Origin: an uncultured Collinsella sp.
GTDB taxonomy: Bacteria; Actinomycetota; Coriobacteriia; Coriobacteriales; Coriobacteriaceae
Reading direction: 5' to 3'
Length of the DNA stretch: 64,000 nt
Assembly: GCA_900758475.1 (NCBI GenBank)
Contig: CAAERQ010000004.1
Coordinates: 1-64,000 of the forward strand
Part shown: positions 15,762 to 23,887 of the stretch, piece after piece
Layout of the letters: every line of letters begins with the position of its first letter
Numbering within the stretch: position 1 is the stretch's first letter
Notes under the pieces: generated by a model
The model's database searches: none
The model's input: only the letters and a program-made list of their open reading frames with translations
What the model was told of the DNA's origin: nothing
Translations under genes and position numbers: made by a program

Positions 15762-17096
15762 CTACTCAGCAGCCTCCTCGAGCTCGGAGACATCAAACTC
15801 AAAATCATTGCCGGGCAAAATCGCGTTGAGCACGATGCCCACCAGCGAGCCCACGGCAAGGCCGGAGAGCGAAATCGTCACGCCGCCCAGCTCCAGCACG
15901 ATGGCACCGGCAGTGCTATAGGCAATGCCGAGCGATAGCACGAGCACCAGAGCGGCCACCAGCACGTTGCGGTTGTTCTGGAAATCTACCTGGTTCTCGA
16001 TGAGGTTGCGAACGCCCACCGCGCTGATCATGCCATAGAGTACGAGCGACACGCCGCCGATTACACACGCCGGCATGGCCGCAATGACAGCCGCGAACTT
16101 AGGGCAGAACGAAAGCACGATGGCGCAGCACGCGGCAATGCGAATCACGCGCGGGTCGAACACGCGCGTCAGGGCAAGCACGCCGGTGTTCTCGCCATAC
16201 GTGGTGTTGGCCGGAGCGCCAAAGAACGACGCCAGAATCGTGGCGAGACCATCGCCGAGCAGCGTGCGATGCAGGCCGGGGTCGGCGATGTAGTTACGCT
16301 CGCAAGTGGAGCCGATAGCGGAGATGTCACCGATATGCTCGATCATGGTCGCAAAGGCCAGCGGCATGATGGTGATGATGGCCGTCGTGGCAAGACCGCT
16401 ATCGAACTGCGGCCCAAAGAGCGCAAACACGGTGCTATCCCACACGATGGGCAAACCAACCCAGGGAGCGGCTGCGACGCCAGAAAAGTCGACCTCGCCC
16501 AGCGCAGTCGCAACGGCATAGCTCACCGCAACGCCCAGCAGGATCGGCACAATCTTGACCATGCCGCGGCCCCAGATGTTGCAGATGACGATCACTGCCA
16601 CGGCGATAACGGCGACGAGCCAATTGGTCTGGCAGTTGGCAATGGCGGAGCTTGCCAGGATCAGACCGATGGAAATGACGATAGGGCCAGTCACCACCGG
16701 CGGGAAGAAGCGCATGACGCGCTTGGCGCCAAAGGCGCGGAACAGGGCCGCCAGCACCGGATAGAGCAGGCCAGCACAAGCTACGCCCAGACAGGCGTAG
16801 GGCAATAGCTCGGCCTCGCCGTTGGGCGCGATTGCGGCATAGCCTGCGATAAAGGCAAACGATGAGCCCAAAAATGCCGGCACCTTACCGCGCGACAAGA
16901 AGTGGAACAGCAGCGTGCCCAAGCCGGCAAACAAAAGCGTCGCCGAAACCGAGAGACCGGTGAGCACGGGCACCAGCACGGTGGCGCCAAACATGGCAAA
17001 CAGGTGCTGTAGGCCGAGCAGGAACATGCGCGGGCGGCCGAGCGACGATGCGTCGTAGATGGCATCGGTGACAGCGGGCGCCGAGGACTGGGACAT
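15762..17096 (-). CDS. uraA: Uracil permease (NCS2 family)
   Basis: A 444-residue membrane transporter that imports uracil with a proton. UraA features are present: HLFAMFGATVLVP at the N-terminus, GSSFAFI, EHIGDISAIG (with the substrate-binding Glu of the EHIGD motif) and NTTYGENTGVL (second substrate Glu). About 14 membrane segments are expected. ATG at 17096 follows GAAAGGA; a longer open frame to 17321 lacks a ribosome site and overlaps the next gene. A candidate -10 (TACAAT) lies in the leader at about 17165. No PyrR-type attenuator was recognised. Confidence 0.9.
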   Translation of the reverse strand: MSQSSAPAVTDAIYDASSLGRPRMFLLGLQHLFAMFGATVLVPVLTGLSVSATLLFAGLGTLLFHFLSRGKVPAFLGSSFAFIAGYAAIAPNGEAELLPYACLGVACAGLLYPVLAALFRAFGAKRVMRFFPPVVTGPIVISIGLILASSAIANCQTNWLVAVIAVAVIVICNIWGRGMVKIVPILLGVAVSYAVATALGEVDFSGVAAAPWVGLPIVWDSTVFALFGPQFDSGLATTAIITIMPLAFATMIEHIGDISAIGSTCERNYIADPGLHRTLLGDGLATILASFFGAPANTTYGENTGVLALTRVFDPRVIRIAACCAIVLSFCPKFAAVIAAMPACVIGGVSLVLYGMISAVGVRNLIENQVDFQNNRNVLVAALVLVLSLGIAYSTAGAIVLELGGVTISLSGLAVGSLVGIVLNAILPGNDFEFDVSELEEAAE

Positions 17097-17218
17097 GGAT
17101 GTCCTTTCGAATGGAAGGGCGATCGGGCATATCGGATAACCTGCCCGAACGATACGATCCGAACCATTGTACGCGATACGCCATGTCTCGCACGCGCCGT
17201 CACCTGCGAACGTTACCG

Positions 17219-18352
17219 CTATTTCCAAACGCGCTCGGCAATACGCTTGACCAGCGCGATCTTTGCCCATTGCTCGTCCTCGGTCAGCTTGTTGCCAATC
17301 TCGCAGCTGGCAAAGCCACACTGGGGTGACAGGTACAGGTTCTCGAGCGGCACGTACTTTGCGGCTTCGCGGATGCGCTCGACGATAACATCCTCGTCCT
17401 CGAGCTCAGCGGCCTTGGTGGTTACCAGGCCCAACACGACCTTCTTGCCGGGGGCAACATACTTCAGCGGCCCAAAACCACCGGCACGGGGCGTGTCGAA
17501 CTCAAGATAGAACGCATCAACGTTCTCGTGTGCGAACAGGTAGGGTGCGATAGGATCGTAGCCGCCCTCAAAGGCATAGGTCGAGTGATAGTTGCCGCGG
17601 CAAACGTGCGTATTGATAACTAGGTCGTCAGGCTTGCCCTCAATGGCGGCATTGTTGAGCGCCACGCCCAGCTCGCTTACCTTTTGCAGGTCGACCGGGC
17701 TCATGCCGGTTTTGGCGACAAAGTCGGTATCGCAATAGATGCCCCAGGTGCAGTCATCAAACTGGATGTTGCGGCAGCCTGCTGCGTACAAGTCGGCGAT
17801 CACCGCGCGATAAGCGGCTGCAATGGCGTCGGCAAGTTCCTCATCGGTCTTATAGACGGCACGCAGGCTCTCCTGCTGGCCGTCGCAGCGATCGAGCGTG
17901 ACCTCAGAGAACGTCTGGATCGGCGCCGGGATGGTCTGGCGTGCAACGTGGCCCTCGCCCTCAAGTGCCTTGACAAACTTAAAGTGCTCGACGAAGGGGT
18001 GGTTCTCGCCGCTGATGGGGCCGGTCACCACGGCGGTATCGGCCGTGGTCTCCTCGTCGTGGAACATATAGCCCGTACGTGAGGTGCGACGCTCGACGCC
18101 GTTCAGCCCCCACATAAAGTCGAGGTGCCAGTAGCTGCGGCGAAACTCGCCATCGGTAATCACCTGCAGGCCGGCGGCCTTCTGCTTGTCCACCAGGTCG
18201 CGAATGGCCTCATCCTCGACGGCCTTAAGACCGACGGCGTCGAGTTTGCCCGCGGCGTAGGCGGCACGGGCGTCCTTCACGGCCTGGGGACGAAGAAAAC
18301 TGCCGACGATATCGGCGCGAAACGGCGCGTTCGGTTGAATCGAAGTGCTCAT
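17219..18352 (-). CDS. MetE-like methionine synthase II family protein (YxjG/YxjH type)
   Basis: A 377-residue single-domain relative of the C-terminal half of cobalamin-independent methionine synthase. The zinc-site pattern is visible as INTHVCRGN (His and Cys), YLEFDTPRAGGF (Glu) and LSPQCGFAS (Cys). Short proteins of this kind methylate homocysteine, or its analogues, from a methyl donor that is not always folate. ATG at 18352 has GGGAG six bases upstream. It lies downstream of a LysR regulator gene on the same strand, with a perfect 13-bp palindrome between them, so methionine-linked control is likely. The exact methyl donor cannot be read from the sequence. Confidence 0.85.
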   Translation of the reverse strand: MSTSIQPNAPFRADIVGSFLRPQAVKDARAAYAAGKLDAVGLKAVEDEAIRDLVDKQKAAGLQVITDGEFRRSYWHLDFMWGLNGVERRTSRTGYMFHDEETTADTAVVTGPISGENHPFVEHFKFVKALEGEGHVARQTIPAPIQTFSEVTLDRCDGQQESLRAVYKTDEELADAIAAAYRAVIADLYAAGCRNIQFDDCTWGIYCDTDFVAKTGMSPVDLQKVSELGVALNNAAIEGKPDDLVINTHVCRGNYHSTYAFEGGYDPIAPYLFAHENVDAFYLEFDTPRAGGFGPLKYVAPGKKVVLGLVTTKAAELEDEDVIVERIREAAKYVPLENLYLSPQCGFASCEIGNKLTEDEQWAKIALVKRIAERVWK

Positions 18353-18433
18353 AGATATCTCCCTTTGCATTGGTTGCTTTACCGAGACAGAGTATGAGCG
18401 CTTATATGGCCATCGTAAAATATACGTTTATGA

Positions 18434-18466
18434 CAGTTTGATATAGATGCTTCCTATATCAAACTG
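18434..18466. promoter_or_regulatory. Perfect 13-bp palindrome upstream of the MetE-like gene
   Basis: CAGTTTGATATAG-ATGCTTC-CTATATCAAACTG lies about 80 bases upstream of the MetE-like start and 40 bases past the LysR stop. It could be the LysR operator or a terminator of the LysR transcript; its AT-rich arms and lack of a T run favour an operator. Confidence 0.6.
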
Positions 18467-18507
18467 GACTGCCATAAAGAGATTTGACCCGCGCAGAGCA
18501 CAGCAGC

Positions 18508-19404
18508 CTAGATATGCTGACGGATCGCGTCGATATAGGCTTGGCCGTAGCGCGTGAGCGTCGTGTTCTTGCGCGTGATGATGCCGATCTCCATGTACTC
18601 GTCCACATCGAGCAGAATCGAGATAATACCGGGGCCGTTAAGTTCATGGCTGATCACACCCGAACACACCGTATAGCCGTTAAGGCCCATAGCCAGGTTG
18701 AACAGTGTCGCACGATCACGTACGCGGATATTCTTGCGACGCTCAAAGGTCGAGGTCAGTTCCTCGGAATAGTAAAACGAGTTGTAGCTGCCCTGCTCGT
18801 AGGACAGGAACGGATAGTCTTCCAAGTCCTCGAGCGTTACGCTGGCGCGGTCCGCCAGTGGATGGTCGGCGCATACAAAGACATGCGGCGCGGCGCAGAA
18901 GAGCCCCTCGAATACGAGCTCGTTGGCGGCGAGCATGCGCTCGATGACCTCGCGATTGTGCTCCGACAGATACAGGATGCCCAGCTCGCTTTTCATATGC
19001 GCGACGTCCTCGATAATCTCGTGAGTCTGCTCCTCGCGCAGGGTAAAGTCGTAGCGCGCGGCATCGAACTCACGGATCACATCGACAAACGCGTTGACGG
19101 CAAAGGAATAATGCTGACAGCTCACACTAAAATGCGGCACCTGCTCGGATGCGCCCTTGTACTTACCTTCGAGCAGATCGGCCTGGTCAAGCACCTGTCG
19201 CGCGTAGCCCAAGAAGGTCTCGCCTTCCTCGGATACAACGACACCCTTGTTAGTGCGCTCAAAGATGCGCACACCCATCTCGTTTTCGAGATCGCGAATC
19301 GATGCGGTAATCGAAGGCTGCGACACAAAGAGCCGGCGCGAGGCCTCGGTGATGCTGCCGCATTCGGCAACTTTGACGACATATCTGAGCTGCTGGAGCT
19401 TCAT
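18508..19404 (-). CDS. LysR family regulator, CmbR/CysB-like
   Basis: A 298-residue LysR-type regulator. The start MKLQQLRYVVKVAECGSITEA and the segment LFVSQPSITASIRDLENEMG give a textbook N-terminal helix-turn-helix; the effector domain spans about 90-295. The N-terminal sequence style resembles the CmbR/CysB/MetR-like sulfur-amino-acid regulators, which fits the MetE-like gene downstream. ATG at 19404 overlaps the stop of the upstream HAD gene (ATGA), so the two are translationally coupled. The ribosome site GGGAGAAGG lies inside the end of that gene. Confidence 0.88.
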   Translation of the reverse strand: MKLQQLRYVVKVAECGSITEASRRLFVSQPSITASIRDLENEMGVRIFERTNKGVVVSEEGETFLGYARQVLDQADLLEGKYKGASEQVPHFSVSCQHYSFAVNAFVDVIREFDAARYDFTLREEQTHEIIEDVAHMKSELGILYLSEHNREVIERMLAANELVFEGLFCAAPHVFVCADHPLADRASVTLEDLEDYPFLSYEQGSYNSFYYSEELTSTFERRKNIRVRDRATLFNLAMGLNGYTVCSGVISHELNGPGIISILLDVDEYMEIGIITRKNTTLTRYGQAYIDAIRQHI

Positions 19405-20324
19405 AGCCTTCTCCCTAGACGTTCGTGATGCCAAGACCCTGCCGCGTCCATCTGGCGCATAAACGGCGGCATCTCCCCCGTCGCGGCGCAGGCGGCAATC
19501 TGATGCAGAGCCCCGGCAACCGCATCGTCTGCCGCAGCGCCGATATGCCAGCGCGCGGCAGCCGTGACAGCCTCGTTGGCATTGGCGACTGCAACGGAGT
19601 TGGGAACGGCATCGATCATGGGCAAATCGTTATCGGAATCGCCAAATACGGCCACCTCATCGGGCGTCAGACCCAAAGCGCGCGCCAACTCCAGCGCAGC
19701 GCAACCCTTGTCCCAACCGGCTGGAAGAATGTCGAACAGGCGCACTCGGTTGTTGGGAAACACAAGCGAGAGTTCCGGCACCTCAGCGGCAACGCGCTCG
19801 CGTAGCTCCGCGAGCTCCTCACGCGAACGGGCGCTCCAGATATTCGCCTTGAACACCGGCGCGTCATCGACGACGGGACGGCACGGGGCTTCTTCGCCTT
19901 TGAGCCATGCGTTGCCGCCCGACTCCATGGCGCGACGAACGCGCTCGGGGTCACTCGTCACGCAATAGGCATCGTTACCCCAAAAGTCATCGCCCAGGCT
20001 GTAGACCTTCAGATAGGTATCGTCGGTCTCTTGCTCAAGATAGTCGGCAAGGCGCATGAGGGCACCGTTGTCGCTCGCACGGGAGGCAACAACCTCGCCG
20101 TCGACAAACATCACCTGGCCGTTACAGAACGCGCCAGTCGAAAAACACTCGGAACGATTTTTGAACATCCAGCCCATCGCGGACGGCTGGCGACCCGAAA
20201 CCGGGCCAAAGTGCAGACCCGCCGCCTGCATGGCATGAATGCCCTCGATGACGTAGTCGCTGGCGCCGTCATGCCCGGCTGGAATCAGCGTATCGTCCAT
20301 ATCGGTCAGCACAAGTTTAATCAT
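19401..20324 (-). CDS. HAD superfamily hydrolase (Cof type)
   Basis: A 307-residue haloacid dehalogenase-type phosphatase of the Cof/subfamily IIB kind. Motif I is LTDMDDTLIP (nucleophile Asp plus Asp), motif II lies in VSGRQPS, and motif III/IV is KGCAALELARALGL...VFGDSDNDLPMI. Proteins of this group dephosphorylate sugar phosphates, pyridoxal phosphate or other small phosphates; the substrate is not evident. It overlaps the following LysR gene by four bases. The gene and its promoter are preceded by a small palindromic repeat at 20362. Confidence 0.88.
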   Translation of the reverse strand: MIKLVLTDMDDTLIPAGHDGASDYVIEGIHAMQAAGLHFGPVSGRQPSAMGWMFKNRSECFSTGAFCNGQVMFVDGEVVASRASDNGALMRLADYLEQETDDTYLKVYSLGDDFWGNDAYCVTSDPERVRRAMESGGNAWLKGEEAPCRPVVDDAPVFKANIWSARSREELAELRERVAAEVPELSLVFPNNRVRLFDILPAGWDKGCAALELARALGLTPDEVAVFGDSDNDLPMIDAVPNSVAVANANEAVTAAARWHIGAAADDAVAGALHQIAACAATGEMPPFMRQMDAAGSWHHERLGRRL

Positions 20325-20361
20325 AAGGCCCCCATTCGTATCGGTCCTACCTATTGTAACG

Positions 20362-20396
20362 ACCTGCCAAAATAAACCTGTCCCTTTTTGGCAGGT
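20362..20396. repeat. Interspersed palindrome, CTGTCCC-TTTTTGGCAGG type
   Basis: ACCTGCCAAAA pairs with TTTTGGCAGGT around a loop containing AAACCTGTCCC. A near-identical copy is at 39819-39853. It sits between the HAD gene start and the TPP riboswitch, so it is not needed as a terminator of a converging gene. Confidence 0.8.
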
Positions 20397-20423
20397 GCGT
20401 TAGTATAGGGAACAACAGATTCG

Positions 20424-20520
20424 ATGCGGGAGTGCCGGCGGTGCAAGCCACAAGGCTGAGAGGGCATGGGGCCCAATCCTTTGAACCTGTCAGTTAATGC
20501 TGGCGTAGGGAGCATGCCGC
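20424..20520 (+). promoter_or_regulatory. TPP riboswitch (THI element)
   Basis: The conserved blocks of the thiamine pyrophosphate riboswitch appear in order: GCGGGAGTGCC, then GGCTGAGAGGG, then CCTTTGAACCTG, then GTTAATGCTGGCGTAGGGAG. It lies upstream of thiM and is followed at once by a terminator hairpin, so TPP binding most likely ends transcription before the thiamine operon. Confidence 0.96.
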
Positions 20521-20527
20521 CTTTACA

Positions 20528-20557
20528 GGGGCGCTGTCTATGCACAGCGCCCCTTTT
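20528..20557 (+). terminator. Riboswitch-controlled attenuator
   Basis: GGGGCGCTGT-CTATGC-ACAGCGCCCC followed by TTTT is a classical intrinsic terminator, placed 7 bases after the TPP aptamer and 22 bases before the thiM start. It is the probable expression platform of the riboswitch. Confidence 0.92.
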
Positions 20558-20579
20558 CTATGCCAAGGAGGCATGTGCA

Positions 20580-21419
20580 GTGATTGATTCGGAACAGCTT
20601 AAGCAACATATGGTCAAGGCCGTGGAGGAGATTCGCGCCACCAATCCGATGGCCGGCTCCATCACCAACACGGTGACGATCGACTTTGTCGCCAACGCGC
20701 AGCTCGCCGTGGGCGGTTCGGCCGCCATGGTCTATCTGCCCGACGAGGGCGAGGCGCTCGTTGCCGGCGGCGGCGCCATCTATCTCAACATGGGCACGCT
20801 CTTCCCCATCTACGAGCAGACAATTCCCCGCGCGGCCAAGGCGGCACACGACGCCGGCAAGCCCTGGGTGCTCGATCCGGTGGGCCTGGGCATCGGTAGC
20901 CTGCGCACCCAGTTGGTAAACGAGCTCAAGCAGTACAAGCCCGCCATCGTGCGCGGCAACGCCTCCGAGATCATCGCGCTCGCCGGCCTGTGGGGTCTTG
21001 AGGGCGAGGCGGCTGATCTGAGCCGCGTGCGCGGTGTCGATACCACCGACACGGTCGACGCCGCCCGCGATGCTGCCGTGGCGCTCGCCCGCTACACCGG
21101 CGGCGCCGTAGTGGTCTCGGGCGAAGTCGACCTGATCACCGACGGCACGACCGTGGCCAAGTCCCACGGCGGCAGCCCGCTCATGTCCAAGATCACCGGC
21201 TGCGGCTGCTCGCAGGGCGGCGTGCTGGCCGTGTACGCCTGTGCCACCGACCCGTTTACGGCAGCCGTCTGCGGCACCGCCGTCTACAACGTTGCCGGCA
21301 CGCGCGCCGCCGCTGTCGCCGATGCCCCGGCAAGCTTTAAGGTCGCCTTTATCGACGAGCTCTACCGCGCAACCGCCCAGGACATTGCCGATAACCAACT
21401 CGAGCTCGAGGAGGCATAA
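20580..21419 (+). CDS. thiM: Hydroxyethylthiazole kinase
   Basis: A 279-residue ThiM, which phosphorylates 4-methyl-5-hydroxyethylthiazole for thiamine salvage. Family features include TNPMAGSITNTVTIDFVAN at the N-terminus, GGSAAM, GTLFP, LDPVGLGIG, VRGNASEI, and the active-site GCGCSQGG (about 205). GTG at 20580 is chosen: AAGGAGG lies eight bases upstream, and an open frame back to 20466 runs through the riboswitch. It is the first gene of a TPP-controlled operon with a thiamine-binding protein and ThiE. No ThiD is present here. Confidence 0.95.
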   Translation: MIDSEQLKQHMVKAVEEIRATNPMAGSITNTVTIDFVANAQLAVGGSAAMVYLPDEGEALVAGGGAIYLNMGTLFPIYEQTIPRAAKAAHDAGKPWVLDPVGLGIGSLRTQLVNELKQYKPAIVRGNASEIIALAGLWGLEGEAADLSRVRGVDTTDTVDAARDAAVALARYTGGAVVVSGEVDLITDGTTVAKSHGGSPLMSKITGCGCSQGGVLAVYACATDPFTAAVCGTAVYNVAGTRAAAVADAPASFKVAFIDELYRATAQDIADNQLELEEA

Positions 21420-21423
21420 GGCC

Positions 21424-21765
21424 ATGTCCGAGTCCACAGCCAATACCGGCATGAACACGCTCGTCGCCGTGGCCATCGCCCCGTGCGGCACCGGCGATGA
21501 GCTGTCCGCCGAGGTCGCCGAGGTCGTGCGCGTCATTCGCGAGAGCGGTCTTCCCAACCGCACCACCTCGATGTTCACCGAGATCGAGGGCGACTGGGAC
21601 GAGGTCATGCAGGTCGTGCGCGACGCAACCTTTGTGTTGGCGAGCAAGGGCATCCGCACCGAAGTCGTGCTCAAAGCCGATATTCGTCCCGGATTTACCG
21701 GCACCATGACCGGCAAACTCGAGCGCATGGAAGCGCAGATCAAAAAGCAGGAGGAAGCACGATGA
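21424..21765 (+). CDS. Thiamine-binding protein, MTH1187/YkoF-like
   Basis: A 113-residue protein of the MTH1187/thiamine-binding (UPF0045) family. VAIAPCGTG near the start, a central SGLPNRTTSMFTEIEGDW and the alternating strand-helix pattern match a ferredoxin-like fold that binds thiamine or a related pyrimidine or thiazole. It begins four bases after the thiM stop, with GAGGAGG inside the end of thiM, and overlaps thiE by four bases (ATGA). Its place between two thiamine genes under a TPP riboswitch supports a role in thiamine handling, though the exact ligand is not known. Confidence 0.85.
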   Translation: MSESTANTGMNTLVAVAIAPCGTGDELSAEVAEVVRVIRESGLPNRTTSMFTEIEGDWDEVMQVVRDATFVLASKGIRTEVVLKADIRPGFTGTMTGKLERMEAQIKKQEEAR

Positions 21766-22457
21766 GCATCCGCGACAACCTTGATATCTCGGCCTATCTG
21801 GTACTCGGCCCCGAAAACACCCTCGGGCGCCCCGTGGGCGATGTGGTGGCCCAGGCGCTCGACGCCGGCTTTACCTGCATTCAGGTGCGCTCCAAGGTGG
21901 CAAGTGCCCGCGAGATCATCGCGCTGACCGGCGACGCCGCGCAGGCAATCGCACAGGCTGGCAAGACCGGTCAGGTCGCCCTGTTGATCGACGACCGCCT
22001 GGACTGCGTACTCGCCGCGCGCGAGCAGGGCATCGCTGTCGACGGCGTGCACGTGGGCCAGAGCGATATTCCCGTCGAGGTCTGCCGTAAGCTGCTGGGC
22101 CCCGATGCCATCGTGGGCCTTTCGGCCCGTTGCGAAGAGATGCTCGAGTACGTCAAGACCGCCGACATGAGCCTGGTCGACTACCTGGGAATCGGCCCAC
22201 TCCACGAGACCGAGACCAAGCGCGACTGCGGACGCGCAGCCGACGGCTCCATCATCACCAAGAGCTTTGAGGACCTAGCCGCACTCCACGCGGCAAGCCC
22301 CGTGCCCATCGTGGTGGGCGGCGGCGTCAAGACGGCCGACCTGCCGCAGCTCAAGGCCACCGGCGTCGATGGCTTCTTTGTGGTGAGCGCCGTCTGCAGT
22401 GCCGATGACCCCTACGCCGCCGCCAAGGAGCTTGTCGAAACCTGGCAGCAGGCATAA
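21762..22457 (+). CDS. thiE: Thiamine phosphate synthase
   Basis: A 231-residue TIM-barrel enzyme that joins the pyrimidine and thiazole halves of thiamine phosphate. ThiE signatures are in order: IQVRSK (usually QLR-K), LLIDDRLD, GVHVGQSD, VGLSA, DYLGIGPLHETETKRDC, VVGGGV and GFFVVSAV. It is slightly longer than usual (about 210). The start overlaps the preceding gene by ATGA, so translation is coupled. It is the last gene of the operon; a three-unit palindromic repeat array follows at 22502. Confidence 0.94.
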   Translation: MSIRDNLDISAYLVLGPENTLGRPVGDVVAQALDAGFTCIQVRSKVASAREIIALTGDAAQAIAQAGKTGQVALLIDDRLDCVLAAREQGIAVDGVHVGQSDIPVEVCRKLLGPDAIVGLSARCEEMLEYVKTADMSLVDYLGIGPLHETETKRDCGRAADGSIITKSFEDLAALHAASPVPIVVGGGVKTADLPQLKATGVDGFFVVSAVCSADDPYAAAKELVETWQQA

Positions 22458-22501
22458 GTCTAGGCCGAGCAGTTGCTCCGCAGCCTCATATCTTCAATAA
22501 C

Positions 22502-22671
22502 GGAAAGCGCATCCCAGTTTGGACCTCCATTCCGGGATGCGCCTTCCATATAGAGGCTCAACGGGAAACTGCGTCCCAGTCTGAACGCATATTCCGGGAC
22601 GTACTTTCCGAAACCCCACCGTTTGGGAAACTGCAGCCCGTTCTGAGCGCCGATTCTGGGACGCGCTTTCC
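22502..22671. repeat. Three-unit tandem array of about 61-bp palindromic repeats
   Basis: Units at 22502-22547, 22563-22609 and 22625-22671 share a GGGAAACTGCGTCCC-like left arm and a GGGACGCGCTTTCC-like right arm. Each folds into its own hairpin with a loop of about 16-18 bases. Period is 61-62. The array separates convergent thiE and the patatin gene, so it might also help end transcription. Confidence 0.85.
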
Positions 22672-22693
22672 GCCGAGGCCACGGCAGCTTGCT

Positions 22694-23563
22694 CTACCCC
22701 GCCAGGTACGCCTCCAACGCCGGCAAAGTCGCCTCCGCATCGCGGCGACCAATCTGGTAGATGCGTTCAAGTTCATCGGGCTCGCGACACAGCGACGGCA
22801 CCTTCACCGATTCGCTCGGCCGCACCACAAAGATCTCGCCGGCAGCCTCGCGACGTGCCAGGTCATCGAGCGTAGCATTGTAGACCTCATGCCGATGCTC
22901 AAGCGCCGCGACAAACTCCGGGTAGTGACGGAACACGCGCCGCAGCATGGGCATCACGCTGTTGGGCTGCTTCACAAAGCCCGCCTGCTGCGTGAGTACC
23001 ACGATATTGCGGTCATGTCCCTGCGCAAACAGCCATGCGCTGGGAATAGAATCAGCCACGCCACCATCCAGATACTTATGCCCGTCAATAGCAACGGGAC
23101 GCGTCGCCACGGGAATTGCCGACGACGCCCGGATCCACTCGATATCGCGCTCGTCGCCATACGGCAGATCGTGATAGACGGCCTTGCCCGTCTCGATATC
23201 GGTACACACGCACGTAAACCGCATGGGGCAGGCGCGATATGTCTCCAAATCGATGGGATCGCGCTCGATGGGCACCTCGTGATAGGCAAAATCGGCATTG
23301 AACATGTCGCCGGTTCGCAACCAGCTCGTCACGCTCGCATAGCGCTTATCGGCACAATAGGCTTTGTTGTAGCGAATGGCGCGGCCGATCTGGCGCGATT
23401 TAAAGTTGTAGCCAAACGCCGCGCCCGCCGAGACACCCACCATATGGTCGCAAGTTAAGCCATGCTCCATCCATACGTCGAGCACGCCCGCCGTATACAT
23501 GCCGCGGTAGCCGCCTCCCTCGAGTGCCAGCCCCACCGTGCGCGTCGTATTTGACTGTGCCAT
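22694..23563 (-). CDS. Patatin-like phospholipase
   Basis: A 289-residue patatin-family lipid hydrolase with a Ser-Asp dyad. The oxyanion loop GGGYRG is near residue 16, the nucleophile elbow GVSAG near 44, and the catalytic Asp in LDGGVADSIP near 168. The RssA/YjjU-like layout, without a signal peptide or membrane segment, suggests a cytosolic phospholipase or lysophospholipase. The start has GGAG about eight bases upstream. It converges with thiE. The substrate is not evident. Confidence 0.9.
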   Translation of the reverse strand: MAQSNTTRTVGLALEGGGYRGMYTAGVLDVWMEHGLTCDHMVGVSAGAAFGYNFKSRQIGRAIRYNKAYCADKRYASVTSWLRTGDMFNADFAYHEVPIERDPIDLETYRACPMRFTCVCTDIETGKAVYHDLPYGDERDIEWIRASSAIPVATRPVAIDGHKYLDGGVADSIPSAWLFAQGHDRNIVVLTQQAGFVKQPNSVMPMLRRVFRHYPEFVAALEHRHEVYNATLDDLARREAAGEIFVVRPSESVKVPSLCREPDELERIYQIGRRDAEATLPALEAYLAG

Positions 23564-23887
23564 GCGACCATCTCCGTCCCCGCAAATTCAAACGGAACAA
23601 GTATACCCGTCAACATATATCGTCTCAGTCGCATTTTCATCGAACATCGCATCGTCGCGCCACCGCCTGTTGAACAATAGCCGCCCACAGCATGTGCACC
23701 CATATATAATTGTGTGCTGTTGTTTACACTACTCAGCTGTTATCAACAGCGAACATTAGCCGACAAATTAACTCAACAACGCAGCAAGGCTGGGGCCTGG
23801 ATACACGCAAAACGCCGAGCAACGACGCGTGTACACAACAAACTCGCCCGACGCAATCCGCCCCGACCTCAGAAAGCCGCTTAGAAC
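23564..23887. other. Gene-free divergent promoter region
   Basis: This 324-base region lies between the divergent patatin and GGDEF-EAL genes. An AT-rich stretch with TATAAT at 23705-23710 is the best promoter-like feature for the rightward gene. No riboswitch was recognised; in particular, the GEMM c-di-GMP aptamer blocks were not found. Confidence 0.4.

Noticed and set aside
22502..22671. CRISPR array
   Set aside because: The units are palindromes of about 46 bases with only 15-base gaps, and no cas genes are nearby.
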